Source: Sphacelaria rigidula (Eukaryota; Phaeophyceae; Sphacelariales). From it: 26,558 nt of DNA. The notes under the pieces were generated by a model. That model was not told the DNA's origin, did no database searches, and was given only the letters and a program-made list of their open reading frames with translations. Where the stretch lies: assembly GCA_964200075.2 (NCBI GenBank), contig CAXNAA020000133.1, positions 1 to 26,558 on the forward strand. Direction: 5' to 3'. The position numbers and the translations under genes were made by a program. This document shows positions 1 to 9,506 of this stretch, piece by piece. How positions within the stretch are numbered: the first letter of the stretch is position 1; each line of letters starts with the position of its first letter.

Positions 1-955
1 CTTCAGGATTTCACACCACCACTACATACAGCAACAACTACGACCGAGTGAGGGCATGGAATAACGAGAGCAGGAATACTACGACACCGCCCAGAACGGA
101 CCGAACAAGATCAACGAACGCCACTACAACACCACACATTGTTAGCCAGAAAACGAAATGGCTGATCGGTAGAAGGGCAATATAACACGGTACGTACTTG
201 ATTCGTATATTATAGTATATGTACTGACTTGCGTATAGGATATATGTATTGACTTGCGTACAATACGGAATCATAGGACTGCGTGCAGGATCTTGATTTA
301 TTTGAAAACAGCGTGTCATGAGCACACCGTATGTGTACTTTATTAGTTCACCAACCCGTGTACAGAAGCTCATGTTTGCGCACTGGGGGAACATGCTTTG
401 AGTCGAGCATCAACTACAACAGTAGGATACGCAGCTGACACCGCTCCCTACGAGACTGTCTACGTAAGACACAGATTTAGATTTATCTATCTTTTTTGAG
501 TCATGAGGGCGCAATGTTCACAACATGAGTACTATCTCTGGATTTAAGGTTGTTGAGTACCAGAGTACATGTGTTTTGATCTTTGCATGCCATGTGAAGT
601 GCTGTATGTTGCGGGAAAACCTTCTAATTTATAGCAGGCACCAAAATTTTGATGCCATGCAAATAGCCCGATTATATTTGTGTAGGGATGAAATTCCAAG
701 ATTGACGATATATCTTGAAGTAAACGTGTGCACCTATACGCATAATAAACAGACTGATTTCTACACATCAGCTCAGCGTATCTTGGATGATTTTTTCGTT
801 TGATTTGAGCTGAGTTTTACCCTTCAGTACAGCGTACCCTGTAGCTGATTTTTTGCACATCAGTACAGTGTGCTTTGTGGTACTTTTTGTTCACTTGTCT
901 AGTACACGATTTGATTGAAAATTGATTTGCTACCCACGTACAACTCAAGGGGGTG
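1..955 (+). mobile_element. Decayed 3' internal region of a possible Ty1/copia-like retrotransposon
   Basis: The open stretch at about 525-803 ends in a reading that resembles the end of a copia RNase H domain. An R-H-Q-N-F-D motif stands where copia proteins have R-x-K-H-I-D, and N-K-Q-T-D-F-Y-T stands where they have a (Q)-x-A-D-(F)-x-T-K block. Further upstream, about 430-460, a reading V-G-Y-A-A-D recalls the copia V-G-Y-A-D-A-D motif, but in another frame. Stops interrupt everything else. A purine-rich run, CAAGGGGG, ends just before the LTR at 956, as a 3' polypurine tract should. The retroelement call rests mainly on this tract and the LTR ends, because the protein resemblance is weak. 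No other gene is visible here. A short imperfect duplication around GTACTGACTTGCGTA lies at about 220-262. Confidence 0.35.
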
Positions 956-1568
956 TGTTGGAAATTTACACAGCCAGCAATCTAACTGTATATCTTTTGT
1001 GTGAGTTTTTACTCTGTAGCAAATTCGCGGGACAACTAGTGACGGTTCGGGTAGTCGGATAATAGCACAAATCTAACCCGAGATTCCGGGTACAAGTACC
1101 TCTTTTATATGGATCCTTGAGTTAGATATCTTGTTGGTATCGCCACGTAAGATCGTAGGATATGACAGTGTACTGCCATTGTTTGAGAGTGCTGTAGCTT
1201 GAATAAGAATCCAAGCCTATGAGCTGGTGACCTGCCACGCAAGTGTCACGGAAGCGTTTTCGTCTACGTACGTGTAGAAGCTTTGTTTATGGGTTCCAAG
1301 GATTGAGGGACGGAGCTGGTGGTTTCCACCGCCCTCCAAGGTCACTCTCCTTCACTACCATCAGTTCTCCGCTTTGTGAGGAAACTGCGAGTTCTGCTTT
1401 TGTTGACCAAATAAGCGCCCAATCAACCATTCGTCTCACTGATTTTACTCTGAAGCTGCGGAAGCAAGTGGTCTCATCAACCACGGTGCAACCTCTGCAT
1501 ACTACTGTTCGCTGAACAGTAGTTGGCCTGTCGTAAGGACAGTGCCACGACCACGAATTATTCCAACA
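956..1568 (+). repeat. LTR (613 bp), probably the 3' LTR of a copia-like element
   Basis: The segment starts TGTTGGAAAT and ends ATTATTCCAACA. These are matching inverted termini of the TG...CA kind, and TGTTGG is typical of Ty1/copia LTRs. A polypurine run abuts the left edge. A TATA-like TTTTATATGG lies at about 1103-1112, and a small hairpin around CTGTTCGCTGAACAG lies at about 1502-1518. No second LTR is in the window, so the left end of the element is presumably outside it. No target duplication can be checked for the same reason. The open frames inside, on both strands, are taken as chance. Confidence 0.5.
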
Positions 1569-2073
1569 TCATCTTCATTGATTTAGCTCCATGTGAGGCT
1601 ATCACGATGAACATCATACAATTTCGCTGGTCAGACTGTTTATGGTAGGCGCACGCATTTGCGCGGCACTGTCTGTAGCAAGCCCAGGCAAGGTTAGCTC
1701 ACATCCAGAACCCGCAGCTGCTCCCGTTTTGTACTATTCTTGTTCGAACTACATACTCCGTACCCGCGGTCGAAAGCCCTGTAACGTGGAATATTTCACG
1801 GAATGGTTTGCACAGCCCACTGTGACAAAATCTACGCCAAACAATATTCAACGTGGACCTGCCACACGATACGAAGAAAATAACCTCGTGTGTGCACGGA
1901 GCAGCTGCAAAATCGCTACAGTAGTCGTAAAATCGGTCAATGTCGCCCATGAGGCGCCTTATTATATATACATATAATAATGCTGTTTGAAAAAAGGTGG
2001 AGTGCGCCGCAATCATTTTTCGTGACAGTGTTGGGGGCGTGATGTAAGGGTCGCCTGTCGCCGAATGACTGTA
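1569..2073. other. Unassigned stretch between LTR and SINE fragment
   Basis: Open frames of about 105-111 codons exist on both strands (1642-1977 plus, 1699-2016 minus). Neither shows a recognisable domain, and I see no convincing splice sites around them. Two overlapping frames of similar length on opposite strands suggest chance or very old mobile-element sequence. Confidence 0.3.
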
Positions 2074-2190
2074 TGTGTGTTGTCATCCAATCTATTCCGC
2101 ACGCCAGTCTATGCCTTGTGGTATATGTGGGCGCACCGGCGGGGGTAACACAGGAGGAAGGCCAACACAGGAGTTCTTGTCCTTTTTCAT
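2074..2190 (-). mobile_element. tRNA-derived SINE, 5'-truncated copy A
   Basis: Only the 3' portion is present, in minus orientation. It shares with the longer copies the block TGTGGGCGCACC near CACAGGAGGAAGGCCAACA, the CTTGTGGTATATG stretch, and the GTGTGTTGTCATCCAATCTAT end. On the plus strand that end is preceded by TGT repeats, so the element's own 3' tail is ACA/CA-rich. The tRNA-like head is missing. Confidence 0.7.
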
Positions 2191-2245
2191 GCGTTTGAGT
2201 TCTCGAGCAATGCTACGGTAGGATGCACTTTTTCGCGAAATCTTG

Positions 2246-2502
2246 CACACGTCGGGCAGCTCATGATCTACCTAAATATTACCTCTTATTAGTTTACTGA
2301 TCCGGATCACGAGCTAGCTCATGTGATCGCTTTTTCCATATTTTCTCCCGACAGCGCTGGACACCGAGCACGCGGAGAAGCGCAAAGGTGGCGCTTTGGC
2401 TTCTCGGGCCCTGCTGTCACGTAATTTGTGTTTTTGGATGAGCAATCTGAGAGTCCCCTTCGATTTGTTATTTTCGGTAGCTCATGAGCTGTCCGACGTG
2501 TG
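2246..2502. mobile_element. MITE family 1, copy 1 (257 bp)
   Basis: The terminal inverted repeats read CACACGTCGGGCAGCTCATG on the left and the complement of CACACGTCGGACAGCTCATG on the right. A second, diverged copy lies at 26069-26321. The two share the termini, an internal GGATCAYGAGCTAGCTCAT palindrome, a CCGACAGCG(C/A)TGGA block and a GGCTTCTCGG...CTGCTGTCAC block. It has no coding capacity. The element ends 79 bp before the acceptor of the first Gene A exon seen, so it probably sits in an intron or at the 5' end of that gene. The boundary may extend a few bases outward, because flanking AT-rich bases also show weak symmetry. Confidence 0.8.
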
Positions 2503-2581
2503 AAAAATTGTACAGTACCCACACGGCGACTGACCGCTTCTCGCCTTTGTACAAAAACTACCACCCATGGTGGCTTTTCAG

Positions 2582-2701
2582 CGGACTCACCTGTTCTCGC
2601 CTCCTGTGCGCCGCTCGTGGTCAATTGTGTCGTCAACGGTTGCACCGCATCAGGGGTGAAAGGACGATGTCGGCGATGCAAGAAGTGTTGGGCCAAACCC
2701 G
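2582..2701 (+). CDS. Gene A exon a (first exon visible)
   Basis: The acceptor is GGCTTTTCAG and the donor is G|GTAAGG, a strong consensus. The exon carries 2 + 117 + 1 bases and supplies the first part of the Cys-rich module (N-G-C-T-A-S-G-V-K-G-R-C-R-R-C-K-K-C-W). The only in-frame ATG upstream, at 2500, sits at the edge of the MITE, so an upstream exon is more likely than a start there. The acceptor choice is less certain than the donor. Confidence 0.5.
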
Positions 2702-5700
2702 GTAAGGAAGTAAAGAATACTGACTATTTGTGTGCGATTTTGCTCCACCGTTTTGCTCTACGTATGGTTTCTTCTCTGTTTTTCCTCTGGCTTCTTTGCT
2801 TCTGTGATCATTATTCTGTTTATTCGGCTTGTTTTTTTCGCTTTTTTTTATGCTGTTTGGGTGTCGTGCGTATGCGTGAGTTTTCAGTGGCACAGGAAGA
2901 ACACATTTCCGAAAAAGAAATGTAATCTCCTTGACGATATATATCTAATACTTTCATGGAAAAATATGCACGGATATCTTCATCGGCAGATTAAAAATCT
3001 ATCAAAGTTGGTCGTACCCTGGAATTCTGACCTGTTCCACAGTCAACATGCGTTGCCTAGATCAGGCTCCATAGAACATGTGATGGAGCATTTTTCTCGG
3101 GTTGTCACCGCGGAAACCATGACTTGATTTTTTTTGTGCCGTTTGGTTTTGTCCTACTCGTACTATAGAAGTTCCGTGACTTTTTGCTGCTGTTCCTGTT
3201 GCGAAGGGAATCCCAGCATGGTGCGGTGGGTCTTCAGCCTGGCATGACCGCATTACACTGGGACCCCGCACTCTCTGGTCCCGGCATAGTGCGGTGGATC
3301 TTTAGCCTGGCATGACCGCACTACACTGGGACCCCGCACTCTCTGGCGTGGTGCAACTTCTTGATACCAGGATAGCGGATCGGACTCGTGACAAGTAACC
3401 GCGTGGGGATAAGCCCACCGCACTCTAATGGAACCCCTACTCGAACTGCTTTTTTTTCTCCTTGATCCTTTCAGCACGCCCGCCCGCCCCAGAACATGAT
3501 CCAGACAGTCTTCGAGGATCCCCTCCCCCGCATCACACCATTGTGTGTTTCCAGCTAGTAGTGTCCCAGCGGAGGAGAAAATGAGCGATTCATGTTTCAA
3601 TTTATCCTCTCATTTTCCCCCCACTCCTCCTGTGCTTTTCACTTTACACAGGATGCGCCGTAGGATGCTTTCGCTGCTGTTTGAAGGCTGGTAGGGCCTG
3701 CGAAACGCACGCCAAGCAGCAAGAGCGTAAGCGGATCGAGGACGCGCTGCTCGCCGGCGGACGTAGCCAGAACCAACTCGACGGAGAGCGCCGATTGGCC
3801 AAGGGGGTGTTTAAGGAAGAGGCCATCCACGGTGAGAGATGGTGGTAGTGTTGGTGTTACAGAAGGGTACACCCTGTGTAAAAACATTTGTGCAATCCAT
3901 GTACCTTTTATAGACAAATTTACCTGATTCAGAAGCTTCCCCCGGAGTATTTTTTGTTTTGTCGTCATAATCTCAACTCCTCTCCTTCCTCGGAATGAGA
4001 GTGCATCTCGTCACCTGAAGGGATCGGATCAGTACTCCTGCTCGTGTAGACTTTTTAATTTTCTTCGTTCGTCACGTCCTGGTGTTCTCAATGACGGAAT
4101 TCAGACTTTCCTACAAAAAACGGAGTTCAAACCGTTCATATTTCGTCTTTTGGGATTCGAGTCGTGTCGGTTGCACCACCGGGGCGACGTGGAATGGTCA
4201 TGTGCCTTATATTTATGGGCAGTGTACTAGATCCAGAGGCTGCCCTCAAGTGCAGCCTAAGGATCGGAAAACCGATGTACCCGCGATGAACTTTCTCTAT
4301 CGAGACCCTGGAGTTTTTATCATGTAGAGGATTCTACTGTTGTTGTTGCCGCTGCTGTTGTGATTGCGTGTTGTTGCTATTGCTGCTGTATGTCGCATGT
4401 TGTTGTTGCTCCTGCCTACTGCTCTCCCGTTACATGGTTCTGATTTTGTTCTGGTTGCTGTGGTGTGATGAGCTGCCCTTTTTGAAATGTTTTTCCTTGA
4501 CGTTCTGATGAGGGTGTCTGGACATATTTTTCGTACAAAATATCGCCATGTTGGCGTTTGGGCGTCGTTTTTCCCGCTTTCTCTCCTCATGCGTGCGATG
4601 GCCACTCACGTGGTAACGCGCAATGTAGCATGGGTGAAGGCATGATTTTACTGTTCCATTTCTCCATATAATTGGAACTGGTTATAACCGTTGCAGAAAT
4701 GCAAGTTGGACAGTAGCAGATGAGTTCCGGATCTTGGATGCCTCCCGTGTCGCTCTCGATCGACCTCCTCTCCCCCCCACCCTCTAAAATAATCCCTACT
4801 CGTTTCCTGATTCCCAACCGCACGGTACGATCGATGTGTGACGCGCGGTTTTCATCCTGCAGCAATCGGAGATACGGCGACGGTGTTCTGCTTCATGGAC
4901 TTTTCGCGCAGCAAGTCGAACCAAGGGACGTTCAAGGCCCTCGACAGGACCCAGGTGCGCGAACCAACAGGAGATTCCAGCATTTTTCGTGTTCTTCCAT
5001 CCCTTGATTGCAAAGTAGCAGTTGTCATTGTCCAGCGAATCCGTCCACGTATGCCGATGAGATTGTTCTTCTGTGTCTCGATTTTCCTTCTTTGTACGGA
5101 TAATTTTTCGGCGAATATCTCAATAGCTCAGGATTCGGGGGGTTGAGTCATGTTCGACACCCGAGTTGATTTCACCGAGCATTTGCGTAGTGGCAGTCGC
5201 CCGAAATTTGGGGGAGGCTGGGGACGGAGGTGAAGGGGACAAGGAGAGGGGAAACGAGAGCGGGGGCCTACGTGCTTGTAATCATCGGGTACTGCGGATT
5301 GACCTGTAGTGTGGGCATTGGTGGATGCCAGCAGCCTGCTGCAAGCACCATGGACGGATTTCGGTTCTCGTGTGCTTTGCGCGGTGTCGTGGTCTTCTTT
5401 ACAGCGGCTACATCGTATGTATCAACCTCGGCATGCTTTGTCGAGAGTCGCCTTGAAGCTCGTGTTGAATGCTTCCCCCTACTCTGCCATTTCCCTCTAC
5501 TCTGTGACATATTTTCTCAGAGGGCTACGGCAGGCCGCGCAACCCCTCGCCCGAGAAAGGCAAAAAAAGGGGCGACGGCGGCGGCAGTGTCAGCGAGGCA
5601 GGGGAGTGCATGCCAAAAAGGGAGCGTCGCCCCGAACGCCTCACCCGGCACCGAGGGTCCTGCTTCAACGGTGAACCGGAGGAGGCGAGTTCGCCCCGCG

Positions 5701-5787
5701 CTTGCAAGGTGGCGTCGTAAGAACGCGGAGATGCTGGCGGCTGTTCGGGCATCGTGCGAGCAGACCGGACCAGATTTGCTGCCGTGA
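2582..5787 (+). CDS. Gene A: Cys-rich putative zinc-binding protein, 3' part, four exons
   Basis: I do not recognise this gene. Four exons, 2582-2701, 3652-3831, 4863-4954 and 5521-5787, join with matching phases (1, 1, 0) and GT-AG borders into about 218 codons before the stop. The predicted product has a Cys-rich segment built across the first junction: C-x4-C-x7-C-x2-C-x2-C-W, then C-x3-C-x2-C-C-x6-C-x2-H. A charged stretch rich in Lys, Arg, Glu and Gln follows, then a hydrophobic patch (A-T-V-F-C-F-M-D-F), then a basic, Ala-rich tail with K/R clusters that could act as a nuclear signal. The C-x2-C-C...C-x2-H pattern recalls, from memory, the Cys-rich end of DUS1-type tRNA dihydrouridine synthases; I would not name it that without a search. 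The 5' end is unresolved: earlier exons may lie upstream, on the far side of the MITE or outside the window. Confidence 0.6.
2702..3651 (+). other. Gene A intron 1 (950 bp)
   Basis: T-rich sequence with GT-AG borders. It contains the two-copy 68-bp tandem repeat listed separately. Open frames on both strands here (2732-3127 plus, 3062-3600 minus) show no domain and are taken as chance. Confidence 0.6.
3212..3347 (+). repeat. Two-copy tandem repeat, 68-bp unit
   Basis: Units 3212-3279 and 3280-3347 share the core AGCCTGGCATGACCGCA and the block ACACTGGGACCCCGCACTC, with only a few mismatches between them. A third, degraded trace of the GCGGT/ACCGC part may continue to about 3425 (CCCACCGCACTCTAATGGAA). 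The repeat lies within Gene A intron 1. Confidence 0.85.
3652..3831 (+). CDS. Gene A exon b
   Basis: The acceptor is preceded by a long pyrimidine tract (TTTTCACTTTACACAG) and the donor is G|GTGAGA. The 180 bases hold 59 complete codons with no stop and are much richer in GC than the flanking introns. They encode the C-x3-C-x2-C-C...C-x2-H part of the putative zinc module, then a charged, probably helical stretch (K-Q-Q-E-R-K-R-I-E-D-A-L-L-A-G-G) ending F-K-E-E-A-I-H. The codon split at each end matches its neighbours. Confidence 0.7.
3832..4862 (+). other. Gene A intron 2 (1031 bp)
   Basis: Has GT-AG borders. It holds the TTG/CTG-rich simple sequence at about 4330-4420. No coding sequence is supported inside. 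Confidence 0.6.
4330..4420 (+). repeat. Imperfect TTG/CTG trinucleotide repeat
   Basis: Runs of TTG and CTG triplets, interrupted by GATTGCG and TATGTCGCA, lie within Gene A intron 2. This is a degraded microsatellite. Confidence 0.75.
4863..4954 (+). CDS. Gene A exon c
   Basis: The acceptor is TTCATCCTGCAG and the donor is CAG|GTGCGC. The two leading bases complete the codon left open by exon b (G|CA, alanine). The 30 following codons read I-G-D-T-A-T-V-F-C-F-M-D-F-S-R-S-K-S and on to T-Q. The hydrophobic core followed by Ser/Lys residues looks like a conserved motif, but I cannot place it in a family. Confidence 0.65.
4955..5520 (+). other. Gene A intron 3 (566 bp)
   Basis: GT-AG borders with a pyrimidine-rich 3' end in which CTACTCTG is duplicated. 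Part of it is open in the frame of the terminal exon (from 5230), so an alternative longer terminal exon is possible. Confidence 0.45.
5521..5787 (+). CDS. Gene A terminal exon
   Basis: The acceptor TATTTTCTCAG follows a long CT-rich tract, and phase 0 matches the previous donor. The 88 codons before TGA are GC-rich and encode a low-complexity tail rich in Ala, Arg, Lys and Gly, with basic clusters (R-P-R-K-A-K-K; N-R-R-R-R-V-R). The open frame extends upstream to an ATG at 5230, but that part has intron-like composition, so I start the exon at the splice site. A further exon between 4955 and 5520 cannot be excluded. Confidence 0.5.
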   Translation, partial: RATAGRATPRPRKAKKGATAAAVSARQGSACQKGSVAPNASPGTEGPASTVNRRRRVRPALARWRRKNAEMLAAVRASCEQTGPDLLP

Positions 5788-7665
5788 AGGGAAAGAATGA
5801 CGGGGTGCGGGTCGCTTTTTTGTTGGTGCAGCTGTCGTTGTCAGTGTCTTGGTTTACGTAACGTAGCTTGCCTGCCCGATCAGCATTTGGATTAAATGAG
5901 GTGAGCGGGTCTCAGGATTTGTTGGCCATGTACGTTGTAAACAAAAAAGGAGAAGAAATAAGCAGACGTTTTAACTGCTACGTTTCGTACGGATCCATCT
6001 CGAGGAGCAGCCTCTTTGTGAAGCGTCCTCTTCCTGACTGCCGGAGCGTTCTTGTCGGCAATGGTCGTTCTAGTACCAAACCGCCCCCCCCCGGTTGAAC
6101 TGCGTGTTTCCCACGGGGTTATAGACAGGGCGTCGTCTCCGTTCGCTCGACCCATGTTGGAAAGTGGTCCTCCTCGAAAATGCCCCCTTATTCCCCGTCC
6201 CCCTCGTCCCCGCTCCCGACTACCGGTGTAGCTAGTTATTGCTCTAATAGCACCAGATCAAGTGTTTGTAGCTTGGCTTCAGTTCCGTGTATACCGTACG
6301 GACGGTCTATCGTAGAGTACTTCCCATTGCTTTGAATTCAAGGAGCTCGAGAGAGGAGGACGAGGGGATGGGGACGCAGAGGTTTGTGTGGCGGAAGCAT
6401 GATAAATATGCCAATTGCTATGATCCTGCGAACGATAAACGCCGTTTCACGTAGATTTCCTGCGGTGCTGTCAGCACTCTTTGTGCGCCCTTCAGGCATT
6501 AGTCTAGGGAGTAGAGCTAGTGAGTAACGATCAGTACCCTAATGGTCGTTTGGTCGTTGGTAGCTTCGGTGCCTGTGGGTTTTACCAGGAGGCGAAGTCT
6601 AGCGGGGATTCCAATGAAACAAGACATTGATCGGTTGATCGTCGCGATTGAAGTAATCGCCCAGGAATCTAGCAGTGTTTAAAAGGTATACGTCCAACAA
6701 GATTATATAACCAATGAATGAGGGTGTTTTCCTCTCGCCGCGCTCCCTCAGTCTTCATCCAGCTCAGATCAGCTTTAATGATTGCGCGATTTTCTGCTAG
6801 GCGTGTTGTAAAATGTAGCATGGGGAGGGCTTTTGTTGCGTTCAGTGGGTTGGATTGCGTGAAGCCTTCTTCCGATGGGTGCGTTTAGCTTGATTTTTTT
6901 CGTTGAATGTTTTTGATTTTTTTTGTCGTTGAATGTTTTCTCACGTTTCTTCTTCTTGCCGGCATGTTGTATTTCCGTTATTTCTATCTGCAGTTTCTTG
7001 ATATTTTTTTCGCGTGTGTGCCTTCTTCATTCAACGCTGCAAAGACCGAGCCGGGACAAAGACAACGTCGTCATACCCCGTTGCTACGAATGAGCTTACC
7101 GGGGTTTAGGGAAGAGGCAAAATCCTGGGACAGTGACACTAGCGTTGTGGGGTATTGGTTTTAAGGGGAACCTATTTGCTTGTGCGTGTACAGCACTTGG
7201 AGCTGCCTGGGTGAATTGATGAGTGTAGCATAGTCGGGCAAAACTGGGCGCACAGGTCCGATCCGCTGCAAGTGGCGGAGTATAGTAGTCCAGGGGGAAC
7301 ATGAGAACTGTGTATACTCCGAACAGTATGCAGCAACCTTTTAAAATAAATTACTAATCGTAGCAAGTGACAACAAGTGGCTCCATTTTTTCTTGTCATC
7401 TTTTTTGGCAATCGTTGATCTAAGTGGAAATCGGCCCCGATCCCTGCCGAGTTGCTCCCATATTCGGCACAGGATTATGAGGGTCCGCCGGGGCTGGATG
7501 GAAGAAATTGACTCGGAGAGTTGTCATTTCTATTATCGATCCACTCGTGGCGAAGCAGGGTCGCATGCGGGGGAGCATTTTCAAAATTCTCAAGCCCCTG
7601 GGGCATGCAGAACATGTGAACGCGGTGATCCTTTGATGCAGTAATGAACGACTCTCCGTCCTCCT
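5788..7665. other. Intergenic stretch after Gene A
   Basis: It presumably begins with the Gene A 3' untranslated region. Short open frames (5868-6098, 6907-7164, 7393-7644 and others) show no domain, no paired splice sites and no repeats of known type. The segment 7019-7164 is somewhat GC-richer and ends in an open reading F-R-E-E-A-K-S-W-D-S-D, but I cannot support it as an exon. Confidence 0.4.
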
Positions 7666-8030
7666 GTCGCCCCGTTGGCTCAGTCGGAAACCTCGAAATC
7701 TTCTGACGGGTTGGGTCGTGGGTCCGAATCTCGATGCAGCCACACAATCTGAAATATTTTCTCACAAAATGCCCACCAGTGAGACGCAACTATATCGTGG
7801 GTACACAAAATTCGACTTCACGGTCGACGATGGAAGGGGACTGCTGAACCCGTCTTGCGATACAAAAATAAAGCAAGCACCGCAGAAGGAAGACGGAGAA
7901 GTAAAGAGAGAAAACTACCTCTTGTGTTAGCCTTCCTCCTGCGTGACCCCTGCTGATGCGCCCACATATACCGAAAGGTGTAGACTCGCGTCTGGAATAG
8001 ATGGGATGGCAGAACACCCAACAACACAGT
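7666..8030 (+). mobile_element. tRNA-derived SINE, copy B (near full length)
   Basis: The head is tRNA-like: an A-box-like TGGCTCAGTCGG and a B-box-like GGGTCCGAATC stand about 50 bp apart. The body is shared with the other copies: GGTACACAAAATTCGACTT, GTCGACGATGG, GCAAGCACCGCAGAAGGA, CCTTCCTCCTGCGTGACC, GCGCCCACATAT and ACCGAAAGGTGTAGACT. It ends near AATAGATGGGATGGCA and a short ACA-rich tail. No protein is encoded; the open frames overlapping it belong to the repeat. Confidence 0.85.
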
Positions 8031-8240
8031 TGATGGCGTGTTCGACTGTGGTCATCTGGTTTTCAAGCTAAAGCGAAAATAAACATGCTCAACTCCCCCC
8101 CCTCCCTCCCTACATGACCGTTCTGCAAGCCCTATATTCTTGCCTACGGCGTACATGATAAGATGGTGTGAGCATGAGTCGCGCTGTGCGCGCGCTAGGA
8201 AAGCGGTCTGTATATCCTGAGACCAAGCGATATGTGCGTT

Positions 8241-8325
8241 TTGCCATCTCATCGATACTGGACGCCAGTCTACACCTTTCGGTATATCATATGTGGGCGC
8301 ATCAGCCGGGGTCACAAATGTCACA
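8241..8325 (-). mobile_element. tRNA-derived SINE, 5'-truncated copy C
   Basis: Minus-orientation 3' fragment with GACGCCAGTCTACACCTTTC and TATGTGGGCGCATCAGCC. It lies directly before the palindrome array at 8387. Confidence 0.7.
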
Positions 8326-8386
8326 TGGAAATTGCACACGCGGCCATTCGGCTACCCCCGAAAATGCCTCCGTAGGGATGCGCGGC

Positions 8387-8628
8387 CCTCCAGAGGAAGA
8401 ACAAGCCTCCGGAGGCCTTCAACCCTCTGGAGGAAACCAAACACTACGACCTGGAGGGCCGCGCACCCCTCCGGAGGAATTTGGGGGTATGCGCAGCCCT
8501 CCAGAGGCAAAAATCAGCTCCAGAGGCAAAAATCAGCTTCCGGAGGCGTTTAATCCCTCTGGAGGAAACGAAAAAATCTCCTGTGGAGTGCCGCGCACCC
8601 CTCCGGAGGCGTTTAATTCCTCTGGAGG
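8387..8628. repeat. Array of CCTCYRGAGG palindromes, about 20-bp spacing
   Basis: Copies of CCTCCGGAGG, CCTCTGGAGG or CCTCCAGAGG start at 8387, 8406, 8424, 8468, 8498, 8556, 8600 and 8619. One- or two-base variants or half-sites start at 8448, 8517, 8537 and 8578. Most steps are 18-24 bp. A longer unit, with GCGCACCCCTCCGGAGG or CTTCCGGAGGCGTTTAAT followed by TCTGGAGG, recurs. Every frame reads through in places, but the codon pattern follows the repeat, so I do not call a protein. Confidence 0.85.
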
Positions 8629-9151
8629 CTCGAAAAGGTTACCCACCTGGGGGCATTTTGGACGTCGCCAAATGGCCGCGTGTGTGGATTCGTGCAAGTT
8701 GTAACTACAGACACCACAATCCTTGCCTTAAAATTTCATCACTTGAACTTCCATTCGAGGGCCTTCTCGAAACCTCTGGGCCAACCGAATCGGAACAGAG
8801 GACTTCGAATAGGTTCCTCGGAAGTTGAACCTTATTTTTTTGCTCAACACAATTTCACAGGATCTTCTGTCCATATGAAAATGGTGCAGCGGAAAAGATA
8901 GTGCACGGCGGGCAGGTATGAGTATCTTCACAGCCAGCGGGTGAATGAGGTTACCTCTACAAATAACCTCTCCCCATCGGAAAATGCGCAAAGAGGATGA
9001 TAAGTGGTACTACCACATGCTGCCTGAAACATGGGGGGGAAATAGTTCTCACTCGAGGGTCCGTTCAGAGATACAACACCTTTCACAGAGTATCCCGCGG
9101 ATTTCGTAAAATTCTCGGTGGTTTCCCTTTGGGGGCTCCCAGGTTGGCACC
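8629..9151. other. Unassigned stretch
   Basis: No gene, repeat pair or RNA signature is visible. Open frames up to about 115 codons start in the palindrome array and carry on here without recognisable domains. Confidence 0.4.
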
Positions 9152-9280
9152 TGTGACGGTTCAACCCTTAGACCGCGAGGTTATTAGTCTTTTTGGACCA
9201 TGCATACTTTTTTTTTCACTTGAAATTGATGCCGATTCAACAGAAGACTAACCTCGCGGACTAAGGGTTAAACCGTCACA
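9152..9280. mobile_element. Short inverted-repeat element (129 bp, MITE-like)
   Basis: The ends TGTGACGGTTCAACCCTTAG and CTAAGGGTTAAACCGTCACA are inverted repeats. They extend through CCGCGAGGTTA...TAACCTCGCGG and AGTCTT/AAGACT, about 40 bp per arm with few mismatches. The centre includes a T-run. A partial relative at about 9361-9455 shares CGAACCCTT and a TCACTT(G/A)A...TTGATGC...CTCAACAGA block. No clear target duplication is visible. Confidence 0.7.
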
Positions 9281-9360
9281 CTTCAATCGTCACACACCCG
9301 AGTCAAACAGTAATTAATGGTTGTACTTGAAGTGATACCGACTGCGCAAACCAGGTGTAC

Positions 9361-9455
9361 ATTATACCTTGGCGGCTAAAGGTCGAACCCTTCGGGCGCC
9401 GGATAATGGGCAGTTGTGTCTTCACTTAACTTGATGCGGGCTCAACAGATGGGAC
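9361..9455 (+). repeat. Partial relative of the 129-bp inverted-repeat element
   Basis: GGTCGAACCCTT, then TCTTCACTTAACTTGATGCG and CTCAACAGATGGGA, parallel the left arm and centre of the element at 9152-9280. The right arm is missing. Confidence 0.45.
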
Positions 9456-9506
9456 ACCCCGAACGTTGCAGAATGAATCCTGTCGGGATGTACGCACTAC
9501 TGTGTG

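Noticed and set aside
1287-1515. Protein-like minus-strand frame
   Set aside because: It lies wholly inside the LTR and has no family resemblance.
3639-3968. Minus-strand 109-codon frame
   Set aside because: It is the antisense of Gene A exon b, which has better splice sites and a frame-consistent plus-strand reading.
5230-5520. 5' part of a 185-codon frame as a single-exon gene
   Set aside because: The part before 5521 has intron-like composition and a strong acceptor lies at 5520; phase matches the upstream exon.
7420-8027. Minus-strand frames with readings such as I-R-T-H-D-P-T-R
   Set aside because: They cross SINE copy B; the same readings arise from the antisense of the tRNA-like head in other copies.
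8168-8704. 178-codon frame rich in P-P-E and S-G-G
   Set aside because: Its composition follows the CCTCYRGAGG array, and other frames across the array are also open.
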